5,848 nt of DNA from Clostridium sp. UBA4746 (lineage in GTDB: Bacteria > Bacillota > Clostridia > Clostridiales > Clostridiaceae). Positions 5,631 to 5,848 of this stretch are shown here, one piece after another (within the stretch, counting starts at the first letter, position 1; every line of letters begins with the position of its first letter). The translations under genes and the position numbers were made by a program. The DNA is taken from assembly GCA_002403785.1 (NCBI GenBank), contig DHIM01000149.1, positions 4,774 to 10,621 of the forward strand, written 5' to 3'. The notes under the pieces were generated by a model. The model ran no database searches. It was given only the letters and a program-made list of their open reading frames with translations, and had not been told where the DNA came from.

Positions 5631-5708
5631 ATGCACATACCTGATGGATATTTAAGTACCCTTATTACTTTTGTGATGTCACAAAAGATAAAATTCGTAG
5701 TTTTGTGA
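5631..5708 (+). pseudogene. cbiM: Start of a CbiM/NikM-type Co/Ni ECF transporter gene, interrupted after about 9 codons
   Basis: The frame reads MHIPDGYLS, the near-invariant N-terminus of CbiM/NikM proteins. In that family the free N-terminal Met and His2 bind the Co(II) or Ni(II) ion directly. Intact proteins have over 200 residues and several membrane helices and work with CbiN/Q/O-type partners. Here the similarity stops at about residue 9 or 10. The frame then runs through a repeat-rich segment (TLITFVMSQKIKFVVL) to a TGA at 5706-5708, for a total of 25 residues. The product cannot be a transporter. The gene position, 81 bp after the importer ATPase and behind a nickel enzyme, suggests that the intact version supplied nickel for the CooS-like enzyme; this is inference. 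Loss may be a real rearrangement or an assembly join. Confidence 0.75.
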
Positions 5709-5710
5709 CA
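5668..5710. repeat. Three copies of TTTTGTGA in inverted arrangement at the cbiM/nifJ junction
   Basis: CTTTTGTGA (5668-5676), TG, and TCACAAAAG (5679-5687) form a perfect 20-bp palindrome. In addition, TGTCACAAAA at 5677-5686 is an exact inverted copy of TTTTGTGACA at 5701-5710, separated by 14 bp. The right edge (5710) is exactly where nifJ similarity begins, and the left edge lies close to where cbiM similarity ends. The layout resembles the terminal inverted repeats of a mobile element or a recombination site. No transposase is present and I do not recognise the element. Confidence 0.6.
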
Positions 5711-5848
5711 ATAAACATATCCATAAGTCATTGCCATCATACCAAGATCCTTCTTCTTAGTTCTCTTTCCTGTTGCAGCAAATTTAGCTACCGCAGAAGT
5801 TGGAGTAGATTTTGATGCTTGCCCCCCTGTATTTGAATATACTTCTGT

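Larger units (their letters stand above)
5609..5848 (-). pseudogene. nifJ: Internal fragment of pyruvate:ferredoxin oxidoreductase (nifJ/por), truncated at its 3' side
   Basis: Read on the minus strand from the window edge, the frame gives TEVYSNTGGQASKSTPTSAV, then AKFAATGKRTKKKDLGMMAM and TYGYVY, ending at 5711. This is the conserved part of the thiamine-diphosphate domain of single-chain PFOR, which oxidises pyruvate to acetyl-CoA with ferredoxin in clostridia. In family members this motif falls near residue 950-1000 of roughly 1170, so the last 150 or so residues are missing. Beyond 5711 the frame continues through the inverted repeats and antisense through the cbiM start, to a TAA at 5609-5611, and that tail has no PFOR likeness. 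The 5' part of the gene lies outside the window. It is a real coding fragment. Whether the truncation exists in the genome or results from assembly cannot be settled here. Confidence 0.85.

Noticed and set aside
5669..5686. CRP/FNR or Rex operator (TTTTGTGATGTCACAAAA)
   Set aside because: The half-sites resemble TGTGA/TCACA, but the centre is 2 bp instead of the 6 bp (CRP) spacing, and the site lies inside a rearranged coding region rather than at a promoter.
1..5848. CRISPR array, tRNA or rRNA genes
   Set aside because: No regularly spaced direct repeats and no tRNA-like or rRNA-like conserved segments were seen on either strand.

Overview
The window is AT-rich, with clostridial codon use, strong AGGAGG-type ribosome binding sites and protein sequences typical of Clostridium sensu stricto or a close anaerobic relative. 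The species cannot be fixed from this sequence alone.

Layout, left to right. (1) Bases 1-494 hold the 3' end of a methyl-accepting chemotaxis protein gene, closed by a long AT-rich hairpin. (2) Bases 540-829 hold a promoter with two palindromes, followed by a 69-codon remnant that looks like the N-terminus of a Rep_3-type plasmid replication initiator. (3) A good promoter at 842-870 precedes a tightly spaced forward set of genes. These are a divergent anaerobic Ni-Fe carbon monoxide dehydrogenase (cooS-like, 978-2996), a lipoprotein substrate-binding protein (3025-3996), a membrane permease (4001-4777) and an ATPase (4779-5549) of the nitrate/sulfonate/taurine importer type. (4) At 5631 a cbiM/nikM-type gene begins with a perfect RBS and the hallmark N-terminus MHIPDGYLS, but the similarity stops after about nine residues. 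It gives way to a ~42-bp segment built from inverted copies of TTTTGTGA(CA). Immediately beyond, on the minus strand, is an internal piece of a pyruvate:ferredoxin oxidoreductase gene (nifJ) that runs off the window.

The main result is the CooS-like protein. It keeps the D- and B-cluster cysteines and five of the six C-cluster ligands (H306, C342, C493, C523, C563). The position matching Cys333 of Carboxydothermus CODH-II is aspartate (D381). Two of the four histidines of the proton-relay ladder are also replaced, and the N-terminus is a His-rich extension. No cooF, cooC or cooA-like gene lies beside it. Instead it is followed closely by a complete three-gene importer and then by the start of a nickel/cobalt ECF transporter gene. 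A plausible reading, which is inference, is a CODH-scaffold enzyme with an altered active-site cluster working on or with a small compound brought in by the importer, with metal supplied by the CbiM-type transporter. Its reaction should not be assumed to be plain CO oxidation.

The right end is rearranged: the cbiM/nifJ join is either a deletion or mobile-element scar or an assembly chimera. The replication-initiator remnant on the left is a second sign of past DNA traffic around this cluster.
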